Assembly (NCBI GenBank): GCA_050288705.1
Contig: JBNKEI010000122.1
Coordinates: 1 to 64,000, forward strand
DNA length: 64,000 bases
Origin: JBNKEI01 sp050288705
GTDB lineage: Bacteria > Myxococcota > Myxococcia > Myxococcales > UBA5297
Reading direction: 5' to 3'
Position 1 is the first letter of the stretch; each line of letters starts with the position of its first letter. The notes under the pieces are model-generated. The model searched no databases. It had not been told where the DNA came from and saw only the letters and a list, made by a program, of their open reading frames with translations. Position numbers and translations under genes: made by a program. Below, one piece after another: positions 1 to 8,445 of the stretch.

Positions 1-44
1 CACCATGGAACATACTTTTTCCCTACACGACGCTCTTCCGACCT
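1..44. other. Illumina TruSeq/P5 adapter contamination at the contig end
   Basis: Positions 18-41 match the Illumina universal adapter read-1 primer site exactly. The flanking bases (CACC at 1-4, and 42-44) fit the same adapter with errors. Translated, this stretch gives FSLHDALP, a peptide familiar from adapter-contaminated protein entries. It is therefore not biological sequence, and the ATG at position 5 is not a real start. The assembly probably ended inside the repeat that follows. Confidence 0.96.
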
Positions 45-46
45 CA

Positions 47-688
47 AAAGCAGAAGAAGCTGCGCGCCTAGCAATGCTAGAAAGAAAAAGAGCAGAGGAG
101 AAAAGAAAAGCAGAGCAAGAAGAGGCAAAAAAAAGACTGGCTGAAGAAAAGAAAGCAAAAGCAGAAGAAGCTGCGCGCCTAGCAATGCTAGAAAGAAAAA
201 GAGCAGAGGAGAAAAGAAAAGCAGAGCAAGAAGAGGCAAAAAAAAGGCTAGCTGAAGAAAAGAAAACAAAAGCAGAAGAAGCTGCGCGCCTAGCAATGCT
301 AGAAAGAAAAAGAGCAGAGGAAAAAAGAAAAGCAGAGCAACAAGAAATAAAGAAAAGGCAGATTTCAGGAAGGTTAGAGTTAGTTGGGTTTAGGCAGGAC
401 GGCCAATATTCTCGCGTTTTGGTGCGAACCAATCAACCAATCCGTTATTCTATTGGAAAGGCAAACTCTAAAATACTAATTTTACGCCTAGAGAATACTA
501 AAATTGGCAATAGAAGCGTTCTTCGATTTTTGGATACTCAATATTTTGACTCCCCCGTAAACCGGGTGTGGCCTCGTATAGCAGGAAATGCTATCGAAGT
601 GGAAATTGAGCTGAAATTACCGGCGACATATGGCATTAGACAACAAGGTGAGGTAATTATCGTAGAGTTTCTTGAAGTGGAGTCTTAA
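47..688 (+). CDS. AMIN-like domain protein with K/E/A-rich repeats, 5' truncated
   Basis: Only the C-terminal part of this gene is present, because its 5' end is replaced by adapter. The visible part starts with a charged, presumably helical region made of a 37-residue unit (AEEAARLAMLERKRAEEKRK...) repeated nearly three times. About 105 residues follow that resemble an AMIN domain: alternating beta-strands, RVLVRTNQPIRYSI, then LILRLENTKI and a final strand IIVEFLEVES. AMIN domains occur in periplasmic or envelope proteins such as AmiC and PilQ, where they bind the cell wall. The long charged helix could span the periplasm, as in TolA-like or TonB-like proteins. The true N-terminus, and any signal or membrane anchor, lie outside the window. 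Confidence 0.7.
   Translation, partial: KAEEAARLAMLERKRAEEKRKAEQEEAKKRLAEEKKAKAEEAARLAMLERKRAEEKRKAEQEEAKKRLAEEKKTKAEEAARLAMLERKRAEEKRKAEQQEIKKRQISGRLELVGFRQDGQYSRVLVRTNQPIRYSIGKANSKILILRLENTKIGNRSVLRFLDTQYFDSPVNRVWPRIAGNAIEVEIELKLPATYGIRQQGEVIIVEFLEVES
50..358 (+). repeat. 111-bp in-frame tandem repeat, about 2.8 copies
   Basis: Copies begin at 50, 161 and 272, each starting GCAGAAGAAGCTGCGCGCC. The period is 111 bp (37 codons). The first two copies are almost identical at DNA level; the third diverges after about 75 bp. More copies may be missing, since the assembly breaks here. Confidence 0.93.
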
Positions 689-772
689 CTTCTAAAAGAT
701 CAACGCAACTACTTTATGCTAATTGATGCCTCTCCCCTTGGTTTCCGCAACGCAACTTGATAATTAGTTGAT

Positions 773-2365
773 ATGCTACGAGTGACTATTCAAGAAAACG
801 AGGGAGCAATTGTTACCCAGTTGTATGAAAAAAACGATATCTTGGTAGGATGTGCTGACGGTAACGACATTGTTCTTTCTAAACATGATATTAGTAAACG
901 GCATAGTCGGGTAATTTTCAAAGAAGGCAAATTGATTGTCCTAGACTTGCAATCAGCCACTGGAACTTACATTAACGGAAGAAGGGTTTCTACTTCCCAG
1001 GTGCTTCGGTGTGATGATAAAATACAAATAGGTGATTTCGTTCTTACTGTAAGTGTAGAAGAACAAATAAAAACAGATATCGAAGCAGGCATAGAGAGAA
1101 ACAGTTCTCCTCAAATGTCTGAAAGCGCTGTGCCAGTTTTGGAGCAATCATCGGATGTTGAATCTAAGTCGGATCAGGAAATTATTCTTGCGTCTTCGAC
1201 TAACCGTTTGGACAAAATAAATTCGGAATTATGCGCGGTAGAAAACAAAATCAATGAATCTCGAGATTGTACACAAAGAAGCGAAAAGTTTGTATATAAT
1301 ATTTCAGAAGAGGCGTTAGGGTTGGGGCCATTAGACCTACTACTAAAAGATCCCAACGTTAACCAAATAATGGTGATTGGCGCATCAAAGGTATACGTAC
1401 AAAGGAACGAATGTATTTACCTTTCCGAGTACACATTTGCTTCCAATGAAATTCTGTCTTCGGTAGTTAAGCGATTATTAACCTTGGCTAAGCAAAATGC
1501 TGACCAGACTAATCTTCTAGTAAATGCTCGGCTGGCCGACGGAAGTAAATTGCAAGTCATGGTTCCTCCTCTCGCAATTAATGGGCCTTGCATAACAATC
1601 CAAAAACCGCGACGTGACGCGTCTACTTTGGACAATCTCGTACATTTGGGAACACTCTCGTCTTCAATGGCTCAGCTTTTAGAGGAACTTACCCGGAACG
1701 GAAGAAATGTACTGATTTGCGGAGAGCCAGGTAGCGGAAAGACCACCACCCTGAACGCTATTGCTCAATGTATTCCGCAAGAGGAACGCATAATTTCTAT
1801 CGAAGAAGTTTCGGAAATCAGTTTGCATCAGCCGTGGTGGGTGCAATTAGAAACCGGACCGACTAATTCAAAAAGCAAGTCATTGGTGAGTGTGCCAGAA
1901 TTGGTAAAGAACTGCGCATATATGTATGCCGATCGTCTAATAATAGGTGAATGTCGCAAAGAAGAAACTTTGTCTTTGTTGCAGACTATTAGTGGCGGGC
2001 AGCAGTCCATACTAGCCACCCTGCTGGCGGTTAATCCCAAAGATGCGGTTGCTCGCATCAAATCGATGGCTCTTCAATCAAGTAGCCTGCCAATTAGTAT
2101 AGTGCAGGAATATATAGAATTAGCAAAGTGCATTTTAGTTTTTCAAACGCGATTGAGAAATGGAAACTGTAAAATTACGCATATTTCCGAAATTCTCGGT
2201 TTTGATGAGCAGGGAGAGCCGCTAATCCAGGATTTCTTTCTTTTTGTCGCTCCTGACGAACCGGGAAAAGGGGAGGGAACGTTTAGCCCTACCGGAAAAA
2301 TTCCTTCGAATGATTTTAGAGTGAATGAACTCCTATTTGCTGGGGAAGTTCGGAAACCGAATTGA
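773..2365 (+). CDS. FHA domain fused to a TadA/CpaF-type secretion ATPase, motif-degenerate
   Basis: This 530-residue protein has an FHA phosphothreonine-binding domain at about 22-95 (NDIVLSKHDISKRHSRV, then TGTYINGR). A low-complexity linker leads to a CpaF/TadA-type ATPase at about 180-490. Walker A is GEPGSGKTT (317-325) and the Walker B region is RLIIGECR (388-395). CpaF ATPases power Tad pili or type II-like secretion, and FHA fusions are known among deltaproteobacteria. Several conserved features are altered. The ED of the Asp box is EE (SIEEVSEI), the arginines of the usual LRMRPDR are absent (AYMYADR), and the TIHANNP histidine box reads TLLAVNP. It may be a weak ATPase or a regulatory paralogue. 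No other Tad genes are adjacent. The 3' end overlaps the convergent HAD gene by 50 bp. Confidence 0.85.
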   Translation: MLRVTIQENEGAIVTQLYEKNDILVGCADGNDIVLSKHDISKRHSRVIFKEGKLIVLDLQSATGTYINGRRVSTSQVLRCDDKIQIGDFVLTVSVEEQIKTDIEAGIERNSSPQMSESAVPVLEQSSDVESKSDQEIILASSTNRLDKINSELCAVENKINESRDCTQRSEKFVYNISEEALGLGPLDLLLKDPNVNQIMVIGASKVYVQRNECIYLSEYTFASNEILSSVVKRLLTLAKQNADQTNLLVNARLADGSKLQVMVPPLAINGPCITIQKPRRDASTLDNLVHLGTLSSSMAQLLEELTRNGRNVLICGEPGSGKTTTLNAIAQCIPQEERIISIEEVSEISLHQPWWVQLETGPTNSKSKSLVSVPELVKNCAYMYADRLIIGECRKEETLSLLQTISGGQQSILATLLAVNPKDAVARIKSMALQSSSLPISIVQEYIELAKCILVFQTRLRNGNCKITHISEILGFDEQGEPLIQDFFLFVAPDEPGKGEGTFSPTGKIPSNDFRVNELLFAGEVRKPN

Positions 2366-3029
2366 TTGTAATGCTAGGCTTAATTGGCAATTCCCGCTGG
2401 CGATCGAGATCTTTGACCCAGGCAGTGCGCAATCCTACTTGGGCGGCCCCAGCAATATCCTCCCTGGGGTCGTTTCCAACAAACAAGGCTTCAGTTGCGC
2501 TGACTCTTGCTCGCTCCAGAGCTAGCCGAAAAATTGCTTCCGAAGGTTTACGTAACCCTATTTCCGAAGAAATGATTAATGGTTGAAAAAAATCCTCCAA
2601 ACGCAATTCGCGCAGCTCCGGATAAGTGAACAGTGCTTGCGCATTGGAAACCAGTCCGAGAGAAAATTTAGTTTTTAAAATAGTAAGGGCTTGCATAGTT
2701 CCCGGAAAAAGAAAAAGATGTCGCCGAGAAGCTAGACGAAATTCTAGCGCGGCTTCCGAAATTTCTGCTTGGGAAGGACTTCGCTGAAGAATGAAATGCA
2801 AATGGTCGGCAATGGAGTGGGCAATATCGGGTTCGGTATGAGTTCCAGGCGGGGGAATTATCCTCTGAAAATCAGAGAATAATGGGCGAGATTGTTCCCG
2901 AAGCAGAGAAACGGGACCGTAGCGGTTTTTCACCCATTCTTCCCATCTTTGGGTGGTGTGGGGAGACGCCTCCTGGGTTTCAATGCTGGCTAGCGTCCCG
3001 TAGAGATCGAAAAAAATTGTACTAATCAT
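2316..3029 (-). CDS. HAD-superfamily hydrolase
   Basis: This 237-residue protein carries the HAD motifs in order: FFDLYGTL near the N-terminus (nucleophile Asp8), VSNA (motif II Ser), RKPSEAIF (motif III Lys) and FVGNDPREDIAGA (motif IV acidic residues). The helical cap lies between motifs I and II, as in subfamily I haloacid dehalogenase/phosphoglycolate-phosphatase-like enzymes. It is probably a small-molecule phosphatase; the substrate cannot be read from sequence. It lies 22 bp after the GH44 gene, so it may be the last cistron of the exopolysaccharide operon. Confidence 0.85.
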   Translation of the reverse strand: MISTIFFDLYGTLASIETQEASPHTTQRWEEWVKNRYGPVSLLREQSRPLFSDFQRIIPPPGTHTEPDIAHSIADHLHFILQRSPSQAEISEAALEFRLASRRHLFLFPGTMQALTILKTKFSLGLVSNAQALFTYPELRELRLEDFFQPLIISSEIGLRKPSEAIFRLALERARVSATEALFVGNDPREDIAGAAQVGLRTAWVKDLDRQRELPIKPSITINSVSELPQQIGVHSL

Positions 3030-3051
3030 AGATTAAACTCAATAGGTTAGC

Positions 3052-5202
3052 TTATTTGGTTTTTCGTGGAAAAGAAAGCTTATCTGCCAACTCAATATCC
3101 AATACCGTAATTGAATAGGGTGGGAGTATTTCGTGAATATATCCCCCTTCGTTCTGCTTATCCTCCAATTTTACTAACTCTTTCTTGTGTTGGGTTAGCG
3201 AAAATGTACGCCTCTTGGCAACTGCGCCACAAGTCGCCACGTCAATGGAGGCGTTTGCAGATTGAATAGGATCAAAATTCATGACAATAGCTACCACGTG
3301 GTTGGTGTCCTTGCCTGTTCCTTGAGAAGCAAATAGAGAAGTATGAGGAGGCGCTTGGGTATCAACTAGCGAGTCTAAAAAGCGGCCTCCGTGGCCGTCA
3401 AAATTGCGCCACGCACGAAAAGACCAATAGGCAAAGGAATCTTTCGCGGGAATAATCCAATAAAAAGCCGACTCTAGTCCATTTTTAGCAAATTGTCCCA
3501 GAGCCTCAGATAAAGCTAATGCTCCGCTTATGTGGTTTTCTGCTCCAAAATTGTACTCGCCGACGGAAATTTTCAATCCTGGATAGAATTGATTTATCCA
3601 CTGGCGTAAGCGAGGAATCAAACGGATTGATTCCTTAATCCAAGACTCATCTACATAGGTTGAATCCCAAAGACTGCGCGTTGCTCGGATTCTGCGGGCG
3701 TTGGTCTGCGGATCAGTATTCCCCCCTGTTCCCATCTTTAGTCCCTCTCCCTGTGGATAAAAATGAACATCAACCACGTCAAGAATCTTTACCCCAGTCT
3801 TCTGCTCATGTTCGCGAAGTCGCTGTAAATACCAAGGGAGGAAAGGAATATCATTATGTGCGCGGCGGTCAGGCCTGGCTTCCAGGCCTATTGCGCTATC
3901 TTTTGCGGAATAAAAAAGCGCTGGCCAACCCCATAGAGCGGGGCCGGCAATTACTGCTTTAGGATCGGCTTTGCGAATAGCTGTACCGTAAGAGATAGTT
4001 TTTTCCAATAGTTCATCATAGCTGGTAGGGTGAGGGTGTACGTCGCGGTGAGTGGAATTCCAAAGAAAGGGTTCGTTATCCAAAATATACATATGTACGC
4101 CGCGAGCATTTCTTTTCTTATCATTTTGGCGAATTTCTTTAATCCACTCTAAGACCGAAGCTGACGATTGATAAACACTGGTAATGTTAGCGGAGGGGCA
4201 CATAATTGGTTTTCCGCTAGGAGTAAAGCCATCACCGGCGTCCGGTTCTTGAGGATCGGTCGATCTTTGATGGCCATGAGTTCTAACTGAATACGAATAC
4301 GAAAGAGTGTCTTTAGCTACCCATCCCATAATTGGAATAGTGAGTGCTGTTTTCACGCGCCGCACAGCATTTTCTTCCAAAAAAACATTATAACTATAGT
4401 CAGGACTGCCGGAATAATTAACATTGCGAAAATACCAATCGGAGCCAGCGTTCCAAGCGTTTCCTAATTTCCAATTGTACCGCGTACTGGGGTTTCCACC
4501 CCAACGCCTTGCTGAGGGGTTCATTTGCCATTGATAGCTTGCAGCCCCTCCTGATTGATGGGCTATTCCATATATCATTGGACTAATGGGTTGGCTTTTA
4601 GGAATGCAATCAATAACCATCTTAACTTGTTTAGCATTTTTTGCTTGCGCAACCGATCGCGGATTAGCAGCAGCAATAAGTCCTATTTTATCTAATTCAA
4701 CGGGAGCATTGCCTACAGATTTATATGCGCGAATAACTAAGCGATCAAAGGCAAGTCCATCGGGATTGAGTTTCATCATTGGGACAAGAACTTCTGACCA
4801 ATTTTTAGGCAGGTCAAGGCGATGTTCCGGGCCAATTTTTACACGGGGAAAAGTATTACCTTGAGTAGATTCCACGCGAACTTCAAAAAAATCCCCATAT
4901 TTAACCGGCGCTCGAAAACGAAATACTAGACCGCCAAAAGAACCAGAAAGTTCTTCTTGGGCAGCAATCCAGGTTCCCTTTTCTGAAAAATCAAAAGAAG
5001 CCGGCCCTTTTTTAGTGTTAGTGGTTGGAACCCGGGGAGCCCAGCCTTTTTCAGACCAGGAAGACGATAATGCTCCATCGTATACCATTTCCACAATTTC
5101 TATAGGCTCTGGTTTTCTTTGCCCAGGAGACCTTTGCGTTTTTTCACATCCAGTAACTAAACTGCAGACCAGTATAAAAAACGCCAAACGATCAGCAGTC
5201 AT
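3052..5202 (-). CDS. Glycoside hydrolase family 44 lipoprotein (endoglucanase/mannanase type)
   Basis: This 716-residue protein has a lipoprotein signal ending LVTGC (lipidated Cys19). A jelly-roll-like region follows at about 40-178 and may be a carbohydrate-binding module. A GH44-type catalytic region starts near residue 195. Expected landmarks are the RRWGGNPSTRYNW segment, LDNEPFLW (Glu377, likely acid/base) and ISVGEYNFG (Glu549, likely nucleophile). GH44 enzymes cut beta-1,4-glucans, xyloglucan or mannans. Its start overlaps the upstream exopolysaccharide gene by 4 bp, so it is co-translated with the pathway. That suggests it trims, releases or remodels the exported polymer, as glycanases in alginate and cellulose loci do. 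A role in digesting external polysaccharide is possible. Confidence 0.87.
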   Translation of the reverse strand: MTADRLAFFILVCSLVTGCEKTQRSPGQRKPEPIEIVEMVYDGALSSSWSEKGWAPRVPTTNTKKGPASFDFSEKGTWIAAQEELSGSFGGLVFRFRAPVKYGDFFEVRVESTQGNTFPRVKIGPEHRLDLPKNWSEVLVPMMKLNPDGLAFDRLVIRAYKSVGNAPVELDKIGLIAAANPRSVAQAKNAKQVKMVIDCIPKSQPISPMIYGIAHQSGGAASYQWQMNPSARRWGGNPSTRYNWKLGNAWNAGSDWYFRNVNYSGSPDYSYNVFLEENAVRRVKTALTIPIMGWVAKDTLSYSYSVRTHGHQRSTDPQEPDAGDGFTPSGKPIMCPSANITSVYQSSASVLEWIKEIRQNDKKRNARGVHMYILDNEPFLWNSTHRDVHPHPTSYDELLEKTISYGTAIRKADPKAVIAGPALWGWPALFYSAKDSAIGLEARPDRRAHNDIPFLPWYLQRLREHEQKTGVKILDVVDVHFYPQGEGLKMGTGGNTDPQTNARRIRATRSLWDSTYVDESWIKESIRLIPRLRQWINQFYPGLKISVGEYNFGAENHISGALALSEALGQFAKNGLESAFYWIIPAKDSFAYWSFRAWRNFDGHGGRFLDSLVDTQAPPHTSLFASQGTGKDTNHVVAIVMNFDPIQSANASIDVATCGAVAKRRTFSLTQHKKELVKLEDKQNEGGYIHEILPPYSITVLDIELADKLSFPRKTK

Positions 5203-5771
5203 CGATGTTTCTCCAGATGGAGAGCGACAGTTCCAATGATTCGTTCACTTCCAATAAGCTCCACGGTTCTCCTGGCGGAAGCTATATCTGCGGTTTGCAA
5301 TGACACGCTCAAAAGCACTGCATCAGCCCCGCGAGCCAAAGGAATAGCTGCTAAGCTCTGCACCACTGGTTCTACCGCGACTACCGCTTTGCCTCCGGAC
5401 TCCACATGGGAAGCAATACTTTTTGCAAGCAGCGTAGACTCTTTCAATTCAATTCCCTCGGCGTCTATTAACCGAACCGGAATATTATCTTGCAGGTTTC
5501 CCACCTCCGCTAGCGCCTCCGCCACCGGGTAGGCCGAACCTCCCCGATGAGTTGGTACCACTACCAAAACTGACCAAGGGTAGCGCAAAGTAGAAAACCA
5601 GAGCTGTTGCAGCTCGGGAGGACGCATTTTGCGGTTACGAGCGTGGGAGTGCCCTAACGCAGAGTGCTCTAGGTCGTCTACACCATCTTCAAGGAGGTTG
5701 TTGGTTGTAGAGCGCCCTATCAGTCTTGAAAACCAACCTATGGTTTTTTTTCCCTGGTTGTTCTGACCCAT
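5199..5771 (-). CDS. Exopolysaccharide-locus protein with a degenerate tyrosine-autokinase (CpsD/Wzc-like) fold
   Basis: This protein has about 190 residues from an ATG at 5771, preceded by AAGGA at good spacing; a GTG 15 codons earlier has no clear site. The C-terminal 120 residues follow the layout of CpsD/Wzc/ExoP kinases. VLVVVPTHRGGSAYPVAEALAE sits where Walker A (SxxPGEGKS) would be but lacks the Gly-Lys-Ser. RLIDAEG occupies the position of the VLLIDADLR strand. RGADAVLLSVSLQTADIASARRTVELI matches the usual ADGVILVVRAG segment. No Tyr-rich tail is present. It is probably a non-catalytic partner of the chain-length protein encoded in the same operon. The 5' end overlaps the GT2 gene by 34 bp. 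The fold assignment is inference from pattern. Confidence 0.62.
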   Translation of the reverse strand: MGQNNQGKKTIGWFSRLIGRSTTNNLLEDGVDDLEHSALGHSHARNRKMRPPELQQLWFSTLRYPWSVLVVVPTHRGGSAYPVAEALAEVGNLQDNIPVRLIDAEGIELKESTLLAKSIASHVESGGKAVVAVEPVVQSLAAIPLARGADAVLLSVSLQTADIASARRTVELIGSERIIGTVALHLEKHR

Positions 5772-6922
5772 TCGTTTTCCTTCTGGTTTCGTCGAAACCG
5801 GAGCGTAAATTTCCACATCACAAAGGCAGGCGCAAAAAGCAGATCAAGAAGGCCGCCTAGGCCTGTTTTCGATAGCCACCATCCTCGTACCAGATAGAGC
5901 CCCAAGAACAGGATAGTGGGGCTCCAAGTCCATAATGACCAGGAGTGCGCAATAACTGAAGACAAAGCAATGGAGGCAGCGGTTCCCAAGGCTGCCAAAG
6001 ACACAATCATGGTTAGGGGCGGAACCAACAAATCAGCAGCCAGGTCAAACAACACTTTGTTACGGCGCGCAAGAGCGTTCGCCAGAAGACTGGCCGCATA
6101 CTGCCTTACCATTTGCCTACGTCCCTCTTCCCAGCGATGTCTTTGGGACTGTGCTGCTTTACCGGAAGAGACCATTTCGCCCAGAACCTGGGCTTCGTGG
6201 GCATAAAAAACCCGATACCCAGCTTGGGCGATGCGAATACCGTATTCAACATCTTCTACTAAAGAAAAAGCGTCATAAGGAACACTCTCTAGAAGCTTAG
6301 ACGCGAAGCACATTCCATTGCCGCGAAGACCACACGAGACTTGCATTCGCTCTCTGCCCAGCGAGCGCACACCGTGAAAAAGAGCCAGAGCAATGGTCAT
6401 TAAGCGTGTTCGCCAGGAATCCCGAGAATTAAGTACTCCATATTCCGCCTGTATGGCCAAGGCTCCTTGCTCCAACCGAGCGGAAAAGGCGTGCAAAAGA
6501 TTAGCAGAAACCACACTGTCGGCATCAACTATCACCACGGCGTCAGCCCAACGGTTTGATGACGAGTGCTTGAACGCGTGAGCTAGCGCATACCCTTTTC
6601 CTTTGTGGGATGAGTCGTTGCGCACCAAAACGCTAGCTCCTGCTTGAGCGGCGCGTTGGGCAGTAGAATCAGTGCAATTGTCTGCAACCACCAAAACGCG
6701 ACGCAAATCGGTTGGATAATCCATTGCTAGAAGGCTTTGAACGGTCTGGGCAATGCCTTGTTCCTCGTTATGGGCGGGAACAACTATTTCGAAACGCCAA
6801 TAAGTTTTGGAAACGCAAGGTGGCGTAAGCGACCACGAAAAAACAGCAAGAATCGCAAGATAACCAGTGATTAGCAGCATGGGAAGAGCTGCTGCGGTAA
6901 GTATAAAATCAAGCCAAATCAC
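5738..6922 (-). CDS. Membrane-bound family 2 glycosyltransferase
   Basis: This 394-residue protein has an N-terminal membrane helix, then a GT2 (GT-A) catalytic domain: IVVPAHNEEQGI, the DxD equivalent VIVDADS, the acidic pair in SLVEDVEYGI, and QRHRWEEGRR matching the Q/RxxRW motif of processive synthases. Two or three C-terminal membrane helices follow. This layout fits processive or polyprenol-linked sugar transferases at the cytoplasmic face. It is the only non-priming glycosyltransferase I can see in the operon, which suggests a simple repeat unit or additional transferases elsewhere. The start overlaps the polymerase gene by 4 bp. Confidence 0.87.
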   Translation of the reverse strand: MIWLDFILTAAALPMLLITGYLAILAVFSWSLTPPCVSKTYWRFEIVVPAHNEEQGIAQTVQSLLAMDYPTDLRRVLVVADNCTDSTAQRAAQAGASVLVRNDSSHKGKGYALAHAFKHSSSNRWADAVVIVDADSVVSANLLHAFSARLEQGALAIQAEYGVLNSRDSWRTRLMTIALALFHGVRSLGRERMQVSCGLRGNGMCFASKLLESVPYDAFSLVEDVEYGIRIAQAGYRVFYAHEAQVLGEMVSSGKAAQSQRHRWEEGRRQMVRQYAASLLANALARRNKVLFDLAADLLVPPLTMIVSLAALGTAASIALSSVIAHSWSLWTWSPTILFLGLYLVRGWWLSKTGLGGLLDLLFAPAFVMWKFTLRFRRNQKENEWVRTTREKKP

Positions 6923-8445
6923 GCCATGTCCTCCTTAGGAAGAACCAGGGTGGGCACTTTTTGCGAGCGTCTTTTTCGCAGGGAAGGCCAGGCGCCAACA
7001 GCCATGGCAAGTTTGCCACTGACTGCCAGTGCCATTGCTAGAAAAACAGCAGACGACCAACATTGGTATCCAATGTCTCCGTATGCTTGAAGTGAGTAAG
7101 TGATAAAGACGGAAATACAAACTAAGGCAGCAGCGCGGTCCTCCGGTCGTTTGGCTAATGAGAAGGAACGCGTAGCTAAGTAAGCGCCAACCGCCAAGCT
7201 AAACCATATTGCGCAAAACCCTACTAATCCTCCGAAAGCCCAAATACCTAAAAGGCTATTGTGGGGAAGATATCGATATTGAGGGAATATATAAGATATG
7301 TCATCTGCACGGAGTAGCTCATTGTACTCATGGCCAAAACCAACACCTAATAAAGGACTACTTTTTAGAGTAAATATTAGATTATAATTCTCAATATCTC
7401 TGGTGGCGGTAGATCGATCGGAATCCGAGGAAATCACTGACTTAAATGTCCGGGCAGGGCCAAATATTGCTGAGTTAGAATTCCAACCAGCAGCAATATA
7501 TACAGGCAGAAAAGGCAAAGCCATTAGTATTGCTCTGACCGCCATGCGTTTTACCGGAGTCCAGGGTACAATGAAGCCTATTGCTATTATGGAGAACGCT
7601 AATTCTACGTAAACTAAACGACGGTTGTTTAAAATCATGCCTAGACAAATAATGGGCAAAACAATTAGAGCGAGCATTAAACCTTGAAAATTACGCTTCT
7701 CGTGCCATAATGCTAATATAATAACTATTGCTGTTACAAAAAGCACGCTATCAGAATGAGATGTTACATATGGAGGCTGAACATTAAGCGGTCTACAAAT
7801 TACTTCATAGAAATAGATGCCTAATAAAGACTTCCAGCATGCGGCAGCAATTATCAATATTCCTATAGCTGAAAAATCCTTAGGTCCGCGTAGAGATGCT
7901 AAAAACATAAACGCAAGCATCGGAGTAAACAAAGGAACTCGAACTTGCCACAGAGAATCTTTAAAATTTCCGCCGCGTAGAAGTCCCCACGTCTCCATGA
8001 TAAAGATTCCAGCAATGCCGATAAAAAGAGCGGTATTAAGAATGCTCGGATTGCCTACTCGGCCCACTCGGTCAATTATCCGATTCCTGCGTATGATCGC
8101 TAAGCCAAGAAGAAGAATAATGGAGGCATCTAAAACAGAGAAACGCAGCGATGGTAAGTCGATGCTTTTGTTCAAATTATCAAAAAAAAGCTTTCCGTAA
8201 GGAAGTAGAGGAGTTTCCCACATTTTTGAGGCTGGGCCCTCTGCGGGATTATCGACAGCCAAAATCAGAAAGAACAGTGCCAAGGCTGCGCCACGCGAAG
8301 GCGAAACCCATATGCCATACAGCATGCCAATCAAGAGAAATGGCGCAATAGCTAGCTCAGTTTCTCCTTGATTTAGAACAGCTACTCCCATCGCAATGAA
8401 AGCGCCGAATAGGAGAAAAAGGTGGCGTTTCAACTTCAATTCCAC
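6919..8445 (-). CDS. O-antigen polymerase/ligase-like polytopic membrane protein (Wzy/WaaL type)
   Basis: This protein has 508 residues with about ten to twelve hydrophobic segments. A larger hydrophilic loop in the C-terminal half ends in PHNSLLGIWAFGGLVGF, the conserved PHNxxLxxxxxxG pattern of the O-antigen ligase/polymerase (Wzy_C) family. These proteins join lipid-linked repeat units on the periplasmic side. Its position between the chain-length gene and the glycosyltransferase supports a Wzy polymerase role rather than LPS ligation. It overlaps both neighbours (10 bp upstream, 4 bp downstream). Confidence 0.83.
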   Translation of the reverse strand: MELKLKRHLFLLFGAFIAMGVAVLNQGETELAIAPFLLIGMLYGIWVSPSRGAALALFFLILAVDNPAEGPASKMWETPLLPYGKLFFDNLNKSIDLPSLRFSVLDASIILLLGLAIIRRNRIIDRVGRVGNPSILNTALFIGIAGIFIMETWGLLRGGNFKDSLWQVRVPLFTPMLAFMFLASLRGPKDFSAIGILIIAAACWKSLLGIYFYEVICRPLNVQPPYVTSHSDSVLFVTAIVIILALWHEKRNFQGLMLALIVLPIICLGMILNNRRLVYVELAFSIIAIGFIVPWTPVKRMAVRAILMALPFLPVYIAAGWNSNSAIFGPARTFKSVISSDSDRSTATRDIENYNLIFTLKSSPLLGVGFGHEYNELLRADDISYIFPQYRYLPHNSLLGIWAFGGLVGFCAIWFSLAVGAYLATRSFSLAKRPEDRAAALVCISVFITYSLQAYGDIGYQCWSSAVFLAMALAVSGKLAMAVGAWPSLRKRRSQKVPTLVLPKEDMA

